This document shows positions 1 through 7,042 of a stretch of 17,048 nucleotides of DNA, piece after piece (the stretch's first letter is position 1; the number at the start of each line of letters is the position of its first letter). Source of the DNA: an uncultured Helcococcus sp. (GTDB taxonomy: Bacteria; Bacillota; Clostridia; Tissierellales; Peptoniphilaceae); assembly GCA_947253305.1 (NCBI GenBank), contig CAMXYZ010000014.1:1-17048 (forward strand), given 5' to 3'. The notes beneath the pieces are model-generated. The model saw only the letters and a list, made by a program, of their open reading frames with translations, was not told the origin of the DNA and searched no databases. The position numbers and the translations under genes were made by a program.

Positions 1-234
1 AATGCGGGTATAGGAAATGTTGATGGGTGGATAGCAAATAATATCTTGACAGGTGATATAAAAGATTATGATAATATACCATTTGCAGAAACCAGAAATT
101 ATATTAAGAAAGTAAGAGAACAGTATAGACTGAATAAAAAGATATATGATGTTTATTATGCTGATATGACAAGTTCAAGAGCTAAGATAGCCTTTAATTT
201 ACTTAAAAAACTTTCACTAGATATATATAAATAA
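1..234 (+). CDS. Soluble lytic murein transglycosylase, C-terminal end (5' truncated)
   Basis: The reading frame is open from base 1 and ends at a TAA at 232-234, leaving 77 residues. It begins with NAGIGNVDGW and continues with IPFAETRNYIKKV. These match the conserved C-terminal part of the Slt-type goose-lysozyme-like fold: the NAG..NV..W segment and the P-F-x-E-T-R-x-Y motif. Such enzymes cleave the MurNAc-GlcNAc bond of peptidoglycan outside the membrane and form 1,6-anhydro ends. The catalytic Glu and any signal peptide lie upstream of the window. A terminator follows 42 bases after the stop, so this gene is not part of the rnf operon. The family call is fairly secure; the exact gene name is not. 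Confidence 0.85.
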   Translation, partial: NAGIGNVDGWIANNILTGDIKDYDNIPFAETRNYIKKVREQYRLNKKIYDVYYADMTSSRAKIAFNLLKKLSLDIYK

Positions 235-276
235 AAATTATAATTAAGACCAAAAATTGAATAAATTGTAAATATG

Positions 277-316
277 AGGATATAGTAAAATTGTTTTTAC
301 TATATCCTATTTTTAT
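277..316 (+). terminator. Intrinsic terminator after the lytic transglycosylase gene
   Basis: A perfect 14-bp stem (277-290 with 295-308), a TTGT loop and a following ATTTTT tract. It separates the transglycosylase gene from the rnf operon. Confidence 0.9.
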
Positions 317-351
317 GATATACAGTTTATTAAACCTTTGTTAAATAAATG

Positions 352-377
352 TATAATATGAATTTTTATGTTATAAT
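352..377 (+). promoter_or_regulatory. Candidate rnf promoter(s): two -10 boxes
   Basis: TATAAT occurs at 352-357 and again at 372-377. The second is preceded by TG one base upstream (369-370), making an extended -10. Neither has a good -35 at 17 bp. The second is favoured because of its extended -10 and its roughly 40-base distance to the rnfC ribosome binding site. Confidence 0.5.
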
Positions 378-385
378 TTAAATGC

Positions 386-402
386 TTACTTATATTAAGT
401 AA
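386..402. repeat. Short inverted repeat in the rnf leader
   Basis: TTACTTA (386-392), a TAT spacer and TAAGTAA (396-402) form a perfect 7-bp inverted repeat. It lies just downstream of the second -10 box and 9 bases before the rnfC Shine-Dalgarno. It could be a repressor operator or a small leader hairpin; chance is also possible in such AT-rich DNA. Confidence 0.35.
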
Positions 403-421
403 AAAATAAAAAGGGGGATAT

Positions 422-1750
422 ATGGTGTTTGGAAAAACATTTAAAAACGGATTTCATATTCCTAGCAAAAAGGAAATGAGCCGTGGTAAAGAGTACATAG
501 AAATATCAGCACCAGATCTGATGAAATTTCCAATGCTGCAACACATTGGAACTCCTGCGAAACCAATAGTTGAAGTAGGAGATTATGTTAGAGTAGGACA
601 AAAAATTGGAGAAAAAGTTGGGGCTATTTCTGCAAATGTTCATTCTAGCGTATCTGGTAAAGTTGTAAAGATTGATTATTCCACTGCTACAAGAGGAACT
701 CATGTATTATGTGTGTACATAGAAAATGATCATAAGAATGAATTAGCTTATGAATTATTAAATAGAGATTATACTACAATGTCAAGTGAAGAGATTGTAA
801 AGATAATTGATGAAGCGGGTATTACAGGACTTGGTGGAGCATCTTTTCCAACAAGTGTTAAATTAACACCTCCTGAACCGGTTGAAGATGTCATTATTAA
901 CTCAGCAGAGTGTGAACCTTATCTAACATCAGATGATGCAATGATGAGAAATTTTGCTAAAGATATTGTAACTGGGCTTAAGATTGAAATGCATGTATTA
1001 AATGCAAAAAGAGGACATATATTAATCGAAGACGACAAGCCTGAAGCAATCGAAGCTATGAGAGAAGCTGTAGCTAATGAAGATAATATAGAAGTAGTGG
1101 TAGCGAAAGCAAAATATCCTCAAGGGGATGAAAAAAGAGTTATTGATGTTGTATTGGGGAAAGAAGTTCCATTTGGAGAACATACATACTCTATAGGAGT
1201 TATTGTTTCTAACGCAACTACAGCATACTCAATAACACAAGCCGTTGTACATAATAAACCACTATATGAAAGAATAGTTACATTTACTGGTGAATCAATG
1301 AAGCAAAAGATTAATGCTTTAGTAAAATTTGGCACACCAATTTCAGATGCTTTAAAAGAATTAGGTGGCGTTGAAGATGATATCGAAAGATATGTTTTAG
1401 GCGGACCAATGATGGGATTAGCAATTGAAGATTTAAGTATTCCATTAGAAAAGCCAACAAATGGAATCTTGGCATTAAGTGCTAAAGAGACAGCAAGACC
1501 TGAAGAAGATCCATGTATCAAATGTATGAAATGTGTTGAAGTATGTCCAATAGGATTACAACCATTTAATCTACATCAATTAATAACTAATAAAGATGCT
1601 TTAGAAGCGAGAGCAAATGATTTAATGACATGTATAGAATGTGGACTATGTTCATTTGTTTGTCCATCTCATATAGCATTAGTAGAAACTTTTAAAGAAG
1701 GTAAGAAATTAGTTAGACAAATAGAACAGGAAAATAGGAGGGACAATTAA
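422..1750 (+). CDS. rnfC: Rnf-type electron transport complex subunit C
   Basis: The 442-residue product is the peripheral cytoplasmic subunit that in Rnf complexes binds NAD(H) and FMN and carries two 4Fe-4S clusters. Visible in order: an N-terminal barrel-sandwich segment (about 25-100); the nucleotide/FMN site with GLGGASFPT (136-144) and NSAECEPYLTS (160-170); YPQGDEKRVI (232-241); then two complete ferredoxin motifs, C365/C368/C371/C375 and C404/C407/C410/C414. Length is normal for the family. The ATG at 422 follows an AAGGGGG Shine-Dalgarno (411-416) by five bases. The stop overlaps the rnfD start by one base (TAATG), so translation is probably coupled. The redox-active residues are intact, unlike those of RnfA and RnfE in the same operon. 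Confidence 0.95.
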   Translation: MVFGKTFKNGFHIPSKKEMSRGKEYIEISAPDLMKFPMLQHIGTPAKPIVEVGDYVRVGQKIGEKVGAISANVHSSVSGKVVKIDYSTATRGTHVLCVYIENDHKNELAYELLNRDYTTMSSEEIVKIIDEAGITGLGGASFPTSVKLTPPEPVEDVIINSAECEPYLTSDDAMMRNFAKDIVTGLKIEMHVLNAKRGHILIEDDKPEAIEAMREAVANEDNIEVVVAKAKYPQGDEKRVIDVVLGKEVPFGEHTYSIGVIVSNATTAYSITQAVVHNKPLYERIVTFTGESMKQKINALVKFGTPISDALKELGGVEDDIERYVLGGPMMGLAIEDLSIPLEKPTNGILALSAKETARPEEDPCIKCMKCVEVCPIGLQPFNLHQLITNKDALEARANDLMTCIECGLCSFVCPSHIALVETFKEGKKLVRQIEQENRRDN

Positions 1751-2661
1751 TGAATAATATTTATTCAATAGAAAAATTAGCTCCTCATATAAGAACAAAG
1801 AAAACAACACAAAATATCATGTTAGATGTTATTATTGCAATGCTTCCAACATTAATTGCAGGTACATATTTCTTTGGCCTAAGAGCCTTATCATTAACAT
1901 TAGTTTGTGTTGCAGCATCTGTATTATCCGAATATGTGATGCAAAAGATCTTAAAGAAGAAAATAAGAATTAGAGACTTATCTGCTGTAGTAACAGGAAT
2001 TTTATTGGCTCTTAATTTACCAGTAGAATTCCCATATTGGATGGCGATAATTGGATCGTTTTTTGCAATAGCAATAGTAAAAGAATTATTTGGTGGTATA
2101 GGACAGAACTTTATGAATCCAGCTTTAGCAGCAAGAGTATTCTTATTAGTTACATGGCCATCCCAGACTGGTACATTTACATATGATGGGGTAGCAGGAG
2201 CAACACCATTAGGTGGTAGACCTAGTTCAATATTCGATTTATTTATTGGTAATATACCAGGAACAATAGGAGAAGTTTCAAAATTAGCAATATTAATAGG
2301 TTTCGTTTATTTAATAGTTAGAAGAGTAATTACTTTTAGAGCACCATTAATATATGTGGCTGTATCAGCAATATTACTCTATGTATTGAAATATGATTTT
2401 GAAGATACACTATTTCAATTATTATCAGGTGGAATAATCTTTGCTGCAGTATTTATGATAACTGATTATTCATCCTCACCAATGTCAAGAGCAGGACAAG
2501 CTATTTATGCCGCAGGAGCTGCTATATTGACAGTTATTATTAGATTATATGGTGGATACCCAGAAGGTGTTTCATTTGCGATAATAATAATGAATGTGTT
2601 CGTACCATTAATTGATAAATTAGTTAGACCTAAAGTATTTGGTGTAGGAGGTGAAAAATAA
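1750..2661 (+). CDS. rnfD: Rnf-type electron transport complex subunit D
   Basis: A 303-residue polytopic membrane protein of the NqrB/RnfD family, which carries covalently bound FMN on the outer face and takes part in Na+ or H+ translocation. Motifs include NPALAARVFL (123-132), AGATPLGG (149-156) with Thr152 at the expected flavinylation position, IPGTIGEVS (169-177) and the C-terminal RLYGGYPEGVSFAIIIMN segment (265-282). Hydrophobic helices fill the remainder. Length is typical for the shorter RnfD/NqrB form. The ATG at 1750 follows AGGAGGG in the end of rnfC; its stop overlaps the rnfG start by one base. An ApbE-type flavin transferase would be needed to load the FMN and is not encoded in the window. 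Confidence 0.95.
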   Translation: MNNIYSIEKLAPHIRTKKTTQNIMLDVIIAMLPTLIAGTYFFGLRALSLTLVCVAASVLSEYVMQKILKKKIRIRDLSAVVTGILLALNLPVEFPYWMAIIGSFFAIAIVKELFGGIGQNFMNPALAARVFLLVTWPSQTGTFTYDGVAGATPLGGRPSSIFDLFIGNIPGTIGEVSKLAILIGFVYLIVRRVITFRAPLIYVAVSAILLYVLKYDFEDTLFQLLSGGIIFAAVFMITDYSSSPMSRAGQAIYAAGAAILTVIIRLYGGYPEGVSFAIIIMNVFVPLIDKLVRPKVFGVGGEK

Positions 2662-4181
2662 TGAAAAGAATATTAAATCTTCTACTATCAATAATAGTAT
2701 CATTAGCATTAGTATTTGTTGGAAGTAAATTAATAGATATGATCCCATCTAACGATGCGCAAAGCGTGGATCAAATGTATCTAGAAGCTTATCCAACAGC
2801 TACTGATATAAAAGAGATAAATTTGGATAATAAGCCAGAGTCAATCAATAAAGTTTATGAAGTTATGGAATCCGACAAATTAGTTGGATATATATTTGAT
2901 GCCACATCAAATAAAGGTTATGCAGGTGATATTAACTTCTTAATAGGAATATCTTCAGATGGCCTTATACAAGGATTTAATCCAATTGCTCATACTGAGA
3001 CGGAAGGATTTGGATCTAAGATGGGAGATTCTGAATTTAAAGATGGACTAAAAGGCGTAGATATTAAAAATGGAATATCTGCAGGTGAAGGTGATAAAGA
3101 AAATGGAGAAATAGTTGCCATTACAGGTGCAACTGTATCAACTGATGCAATAGTATCTGAAATAAAGACAGTTGTTAATTCACTGGCTACATTATCTGAT
3201 GAAGTAAATGAAATTCAAGATGAAATTCCATATTATGCAAATAGATATGAAGAACTATTCGAAAAAGAAGTTGATGAATATAGTTTTGAAGAGTTTGAAA
3301 AAGATGAATTTTACAATGAAAATGTAAAAAGAATTATAAAGGTTAATAAAGATGGTACCTTAAATTCTTATATACTTCAATTGCAATCTCAAGGATATGG
3401 TGGAACTATTGACTCATTAGTAAGAATAAATGATGATTATCGTGTATTCAATACAGTATTTGCAAATCATAATGAATCTCCAGATTATGGTGGAGTTATT
3501 GAAAAACCAGAATATATAAATAGTTTAAAAGGTATTAATCTTGAAAAGAATTTCTTAACAAAGGCAATTAAACTAAAAAATAATCCAGTTGGAGAAAAAG
3601 ATATACCATTAATTCCTGGTTCAATTGCTACATCTCAGGCTATACAAAAAGCGTTAAATGCAGCGATTGAAAAATTAGTAGAATTTAACAAATATAAAGA
3701 TGATAATAGTTTTTATAAAGAATTAAATTATGAAGAAATGCTTAAGGAAAATGAAGTAGAGATACCAGAATATGATCATGCTTCAAAATTTGAAGGATTT
3801 GAATCAGAAGAATTAATAGAAGGTCAAAATAATGATTATGTAGTTGCTGTATATGATGCAGTAATTTCAGGTGAAGAGGGATATATTTTCGATGTAAATT
3901 CTAAAGGTTTCGCTGGACTAATAGAGTATGGAGTATTTGTAAATAAAGATGGACAGATTAAAGACTTTATTATTTACAAATCAAACGAATCTGACGACTA
4001 TGGTGCAGAAATTGAAACATCTAAATATAAAGAAAAGGTATTATCACAAAATCTTTCAGAATTAACTGAAATAAAAGCGGGAGAAAATATCGATTCACTT
4101 TCAGGTGCTACAATAACAACTGATGCAATGAAAAATTCACTAAATGCTGTGCTAGAATTATTCCATAGCATTGGACAATAA
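2661..4181 (+). CDS. rnfG: Expanded RnfG-like protein with three tandem FMN-binding repeats
   Basis: The 506-residue product has one N-terminal membrane anchor (about 4-25), with the rest predicted outside the cytoplasm. Ordinary RnfG is roughly 200 residues with one FMN-binding domain. Here three related domains can be read. Domain 1 (about 64-178) has GYAGDI, HTETEGFG (111-118) and TGATVST (155-161), with Thr158 as flavin attachment site. Domain 2 (about 222-342) has GYGGTI and HNESPDYGG, but the attachment motif has become PGSIATS (319-325), with Ile322 in place of Thr. Domain 3 (about 390-503) has GFAGLI, NESDDYGAEI and SGATITT (481-487), with Thr484. Acidic linkers join the domains. Operon position between rnfD and rnfE is the normal one for rnfG. 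It probably carries two covalent FMNs instead of one. The domain count was made by eye from shared motifs. Confidence 0.9.
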   Translation: MKRILNLLLSIIVSLALVFVGSKLIDMIPSNDAQSVDQMYLEAYPTATDIKEINLDNKPESINKVYEVMESDKLVGYIFDATSNKGYAGDINFLIGISSDGLIQGFNPIAHTETEGFGSKMGDSEFKDGLKGVDIKNGISAGEGDKENGEIVAITGATVSTDAIVSEIKTVVNSLATLSDEVNEIQDEIPYYANRYEELFEKEVDEYSFEEFEKDEFYNENVKRIIKVNKDGTLNSYILQLQSQGYGGTIDSLVRINDDYRVFNTVFANHNESPDYGGVIEKPEYINSLKGINLEKNFLTKAIKLKNNPVGEKDIPLIPGSIATSQAIQKALNAAIEKLVEFNKYKDDNSFYKELNYEEMLKENEVEIPEYDHASKFEGFESEELIEGQNNDYVVAVYDAVISGEEGYIFDVNSKGFAGLIEYGVFVNKDGQIKDFIIYKSNESDDYGAEIETSKYKEKVLSQNLSELTEIKAGENIDSLSGATITTDAMKNSLNAVLELFHSIGQ

Positions 4182-4193
4182 TAGGAGAAATAA

Positions 4194-4796
4194 ATGAATA
4201 AATCTAAACATATAAATAATTTAATCATTAATAATCCAGTGGCTGTCCAAGGCTTTGGATTATTACCAGTGATAGCAGTTACAAGAAATCTTAAAGAAGC
4301 AGTATTAATGTCTGTATTAATAATTGCGACAATGCTATTATCAAGTGTATTTATATCAGTGTTTAAGAAATTAATATATGAAAAATACGAATATATAGCA
4401 TTTATGTCAATAATCTCTGCATTTACAACATTAATGGTTTTATTAGCGCAAAAGCTATTCCCAGAAATAACAAATAATATAGGGATATATTTACCATTAG
4501 TAGCTGTTAATTCCTTAGTATTATATAGAATTAGAGCATATGCAGCAGTCCAAAAGGTAGGAGATACAGTTCTAGATTCTATAACAAATGGTCTTGGATT
4601 CTTTATCACTATGCTAGTAGTAGCATTTATAAGAGAGCTATTAGGATTAGGAACATTGTTCGGATTTAGAATTATACCAAAAGACTTTGTAATACCAACA
4701 TTCACAGAGCCTATGATGGCTTTCATAATAGTTGGATTACTAATAGCATTCTTTAATTGGTATTCAAGAGAAAGTAAATTAAAGGGGGCTAAATAA
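4194..4796 (+). CDS. rnfE: Rnf-type electron transport complex subunit E, lacking cluster cysteines
   Basis: A 200-residue membrane protein of the NqrD/RnfE family. Recognisable family segments are NNPVAVQGFGLLPVIAVT (13-30), GIYLPLVAVNSLVL (97-110) followed by YRIRAYA, and FIRELLGLGTLFGFRI (145-160). In typical RnfE the first segment reads G-L-C-P and the second V/T-N-C; these two cysteines help hold an iron-sulfur cluster shared with RnfA inside the membrane. Here they are Leu24 and Ser107, and the whole protein has no cysteine. Start ATG 4194 follows AGGAG (4183-4187); the stop overlaps the rnfA start by one base. Family assignment is secure; a normal electron-transfer role is doubtful. 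Confidence 0.93.
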   Translation: MNKSKHINNLIINNPVAVQGFGLLPVIAVTRNLKEAVLMSVLIIATMLLSSVFISVFKKLIYEKYEYIAFMSIISAFTTLMVLLAQKLFPEITNNIGIYLPLVAVNSLVLYRIRAYAAVQKVGDTVLDSITNGLGFFITMLVVAFIRELLGLGTLFGFRIIPKDFVIPTFTEPMMAFIIVGLLIAFFNWYSRESKLKGAK

Positions 4797-5368
4797 TGGA
4801 ATATATAAATATAATTATTGCGGCAGTTTTAGTAAATAATTTACTTTTAACTGAAGTATTGGGAATTGATTCAACAATTTCATCTACAAATAGTATAGAA
4901 TCTGCAGTGAATATGGGATTACAAACTACTCTCGTAACTACCATAACTGCTATTTTAACAAAATTAGTATATGATAATATACTTGTTAAATTCGATCTAC
5001 AAATATTTGAAATAATTAGTTTTGTATTAATAATAACTATAGTAATTACAATCTATAATTCTATAATTGCTAGAACAAATAATGATAAAAAGAAATCATT
5101 AGAACAATTCACACCAATGATTGTAGCTAATAGTTTGATACTTGGCGTATCTTTACTCGTTGTAGAAAACTCATTTACATTACTACAAACATTAGTATAT
5201 AGTATAGGAGTTTCATTTGGTTTCACAATTGTTTTAATATTAATATCTGCTATAAATCACAAATACAGATATTCAAATATGCCAAGACAATATAGAGAAA
5301 AAGCTACTACATTATTAGCACTTGGTTTAGTTGCATTAGCATTCTATGGTTTTAAAGGATTAGTATAA
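4796..5368 (+). CDS. rnfA: Rnf-type electron transport complex subunit A, lacking cluster cysteines
   Basis: A 190-residue membrane protein of the NqrE/RnfA family with the standard length and helix pattern. Conserved blocks are VLVNNLLLTEVLGID (11-25), VNMGLQTTLV (38-47), FTPMIVANSLILGVSLL (105-121) and the C-terminal LGLVALAFYGFKGLV (176-190). Typical RnfA has Cys in L-G-I/L-C-P-F and in T-N-C-A-V-L-G. Here these are Asp25 and Ser113, and no cysteine exists anywhere in the protein. It is the last gene of the operon: a strong terminator starts four bases after the stop, so the rnfB gene usually found after rnfA in CDGEAB-type operons is absent here. Confidence 0.93.
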   Translation: MEYINIIIAAVLVNNLLLTEVLGIDSTISSTNSIESAVNMGLQTTLVTTITAILTKLVYDNILVKFDLQIFEIISFVLIITIVITIYNSIIARTNNDKKKSLEQFTPMIVANSLILGVSLLVVENSFTLLQTLVYSIGVSFGFTIVLILISAINHKYRYSNMPRQYREKATTLLALGLVALAFYGFKGLV

Positions 5369-5372
5369 AACG

Positions 5373-5411
5373 AAATGCCTAGTTTCTGAAAATGAAATTA
5401 GGCATTTTTTA
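5373..5411 (+). terminator. Intrinsic terminator of the rnf operon
   Basis: A 14-bp stem (5373-5386 with 5394-5407, one G-U pair), a seven-base loop and a run of T residues. It sits directly behind rnfA and ends the operon. Confidence 0.92.
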
Positions 5412-5504
5412 TAATTAATCTCTAAAAATTTCGACAAATTATAACTATTTTTACTTTAATAAAAAATACAACCGTGATAATATTATTATACTTTATAAAA
5501 AATC

Positions 5505-5560
5505 TTATCAAAGATAAAATTAATTGATAAATAAAATACTAGATTTTTAACTTTTATAAT
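5505..5560 (+). promoter_or_regulatory. Candidate promoter and upstream inverted repeat for the antiporter gene
   Basis: TATAAT at 5555-5560 is a likely -10, with no convincing -35 at 17 bp. Upstream, TTATCAA (5505-5511) and TTGATAA (5524-5530) form perfect 7-bp inverted arms separated by 12 bases. The repeat ends about 24 bases before the -10, a position suiting an activator or repressor of a weak promoter. The rest of 5412-5596 shows nothing else recognisable. Confidence 0.4.
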
Positions 5561-5596
5561 TAGTAAAAATAAAACAGATAGATTATGGGAGGGATA

Positions 5597-6790
5597 ATGT
5601 TAAAATCATTAGCTCTAATATTTTTATTCGGTTTAATATTAGGAAATATATTTAAAAAATTAAATTTACCAAAAATTATAGGCTATTTATTAGCTGGAAT
5701 ATTTTTGGGACCTTTTGTATTTAATTTTCTAGATTCTAAAATATTGACGATATCTGAAGATTTACGAAAAATAGCCTTGATAATTATTTTATTAAGGGCA
5801 GGATTTTCGTTAAATTTAACCGATTTAAAAAGAGTGGGTAGATCTGCAATTTTAATGTCATTCTTGCCAGCGACCTTCGAAATTCTTGCATATATGATAT
5901 TTGCACCATTATTATTAGAGATTACATTAATAGAAGCAGCAGTTATGGGAGCGGTAATGAGTGCGGTATCTCCAGCTGTAGTAGTTCCTAGAATGATTAA
6001 TTATATAGAAAATAAATGGGGAACTAAAAAATCTATTCCACAAATGATAATGGCTAGCGCATCTATTGATGATATATTTGTAATAGTCATATTTACTACA
6101 TTATTGGGGATGGCAAATGGAGGGAATACAAGTATAATACAGTTTATTAATATACCTATATCTATTATTACAGGCATATTATTAGGATATTTGAGTGGAC
6201 TAGTATTACATAAGATTTTTGAAAGATTTGGAAAAGAAAAAATTAATAATAGTGTAAAAATTATAATTATTTTATCTATATCATTTTTAATGATTGCTAT
6301 TGAAAATACAATGAAAAATTATATTTCAATATCTGGATTATTGGCGGTGCTTAGCTTAGCTTCTGTGTTAAAAATTAAAATGAATAAATCTATATCCAGG
6401 ATTATATTGGAAAAACTAAATAATCTATGGATTGCAGCTGAAATATTATTATTTGTTCTAGTTGGAGCTGCTGTAGATATAAGATATACTTTAGTGGCTG
6501 GATTACCAGCTTTATTATTAATAATATTGGCCTTAATGATAAGAACAATTGGAGTTTTAATATCAATAATAGGAACGGATTTTTCTATTAAAGAAAAATT
6601 GTTTTGTATTATATCTTATTTACCTAAGGCAACAGTACAAGCTGCTATAGGTTCAATACCTTTATCTGTAGGATTAGCAAGTGGAAATCTAATCTTATCT
6701 GTTGCAGTATTAGGAATTATTGTAACAGCACCTATTGGAGCAATAGGAATGGATTATAGCTATAAAAAGCTATTAAAACAAGATAAATAG
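5597..6790 (+). CDS. CPA-family cation/proton antiporter
   Basis: A membrane protein of 397 residues that probably exchanges Na+ or K+ for H+. About a dozen hydrophobic helices are visible. Family marks are NLPKIIGYLLAGIFLGP near the N-terminus, LLRAGFSLN, SPAVVVP (about 125-131), the acidic pair in SASIDDIF (Asp158-Asp159, the ion-binding position), and SYLPKATVQAAIG near the C-terminus. These resemble bacterial NhaP-like/CPA1 transporters. The start at 5597 is preferred over an in-frame ATG at 5585, because GGGAGGG (5587-5593) is then the ribosome binding site and the upstream ATG has none. It lies just after an Rnf-like operon and may use or balance the same ion gradient; that link is inference. 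Ion specificity cannot be read from the sequence. Confidence 0.85.
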   Translation: MLKSLALIFLFGLILGNIFKKLNLPKIIGYLLAGIFLGPFVFNFLDSKILTISEDLRKIALIIILLRAGFSLNLTDLKRVGRSAILMSFLPATFEILAYMIFAPLLLEITLIEAAVMGAVMSAVSPAVVVPRMINYIENKWGTKKSIPQMIMASASIDDIFVIVIFTTLLGMANGGNTSIIQFINIPISIITGILLGYLSGLVLHKIFERFGKEKINNSVKIIIILSISFLMIAIENTMKNYISISGLLAVLSLASVLKIKMNKSISRIILEKLNNLWIAAEILLFVLVGAAVDIRYTLVAGLPALLLIILALMIRTIGVLISIIGTDFSIKEKLFCIISYLPKATVQAAIGSIPLSVGLASGNLILSVAVLGIIVTAPIGAIGMDYSYKKLLKQDK

Positions 6791-6846
6791 ATATAAAATA
6801 ATAAATTAAATATATTCCTATAATTTTATTTTTTTATAATTTTTAT

Positions 6847-6875
6847 TTGACAATTAAAAAAAAGTGATATATAAT
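6847..6875 (+). promoter_or_regulatory. Consensus sigma-A promoter of the met operon
   Basis: TTGACA (6847-6852) and TATAAT (6870-6875), separated by exactly 17 bp: both hexamers are perfect consensus. Transcription would start around 6882, just before the SAM riboswitch. Confidence 0.93.
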
Positions 6876-6888
6876 TCTTTTTAATTTA

Positions 6889-6982
6889 ATATTCATCGAG
6901 AGTGGTGGAGGGACTGGCCCTATGAAACCCAGCAACCTATTAAATTAGGTGCTAATTCCAGCGGATAACCGAGAGATGTATA
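6889..6982 (+). promoter_or_regulatory. SAM-I (S-box) riboswitch aptamer
   Basis: The region contains the hallmark S-box blocks: GAGAGTGGTGGAGGGACTGG, then CCCTATGAAACCCAGCAACC, GGTGCTAATTCCAGC and GAGAGATG. The closing P1 helix pairs CATC (6894-6897) with GATG (6975-6978). CGAGAGA (6970-6976) at the 3' side of the aptamer is exactly complementary to TCTCTCG (7007-7013) inside the following terminator hairpin, giving a 7-bp antiterminator. With SAM bound, P1 holds this strand and the terminator can form; without SAM, metNIQ is read through. The role follows the well-known S-box mechanism and fits the methionine importer downstream. Confidence 0.96.
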
Positions 6983-7002
6983 CAAAATATTATCTTATTA
7001 AC

Positions 7003-7026
7003 ACCCTCTCTCGAGAGGGTTTTTTA
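7003..7026 (+). terminator. SAM-riboswitch expression-platform terminator
   Basis: ACCCTCT (7003-7009) pairs with AGAGGGT (7014-7020), possibly one pair longer, followed by a run of T residues to 7026. The 5' arm overlaps the antiterminator segment described for the aptamer. The metN start lies 16 bases beyond the T run. Confidence 0.93.
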
Positions 7027-7042
7027 TTTTACGGAGAGAAAA

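Noticed and set aside
338..356. Possible Rex-type site (TTGTTAA half) near the rnf promoter
   Set aside because: Only the left half matches; the right half does not resemble TTAACAA, and such half-sites are common in AT-rich DNA.
3998..4726. Long minus-strand open frame across the end of rnfG and rnfE
   Set aside because: It lies opposite two well-supported genes, has no family motif or ribosome binding site that I can see, and is best read as an antisense shadow.
6791..6846. Possible terminator after the antiporter gene
   Set aside because: T-rich stretches and a repeated TATAATTTT are present, but no stem of useful length can be formed.
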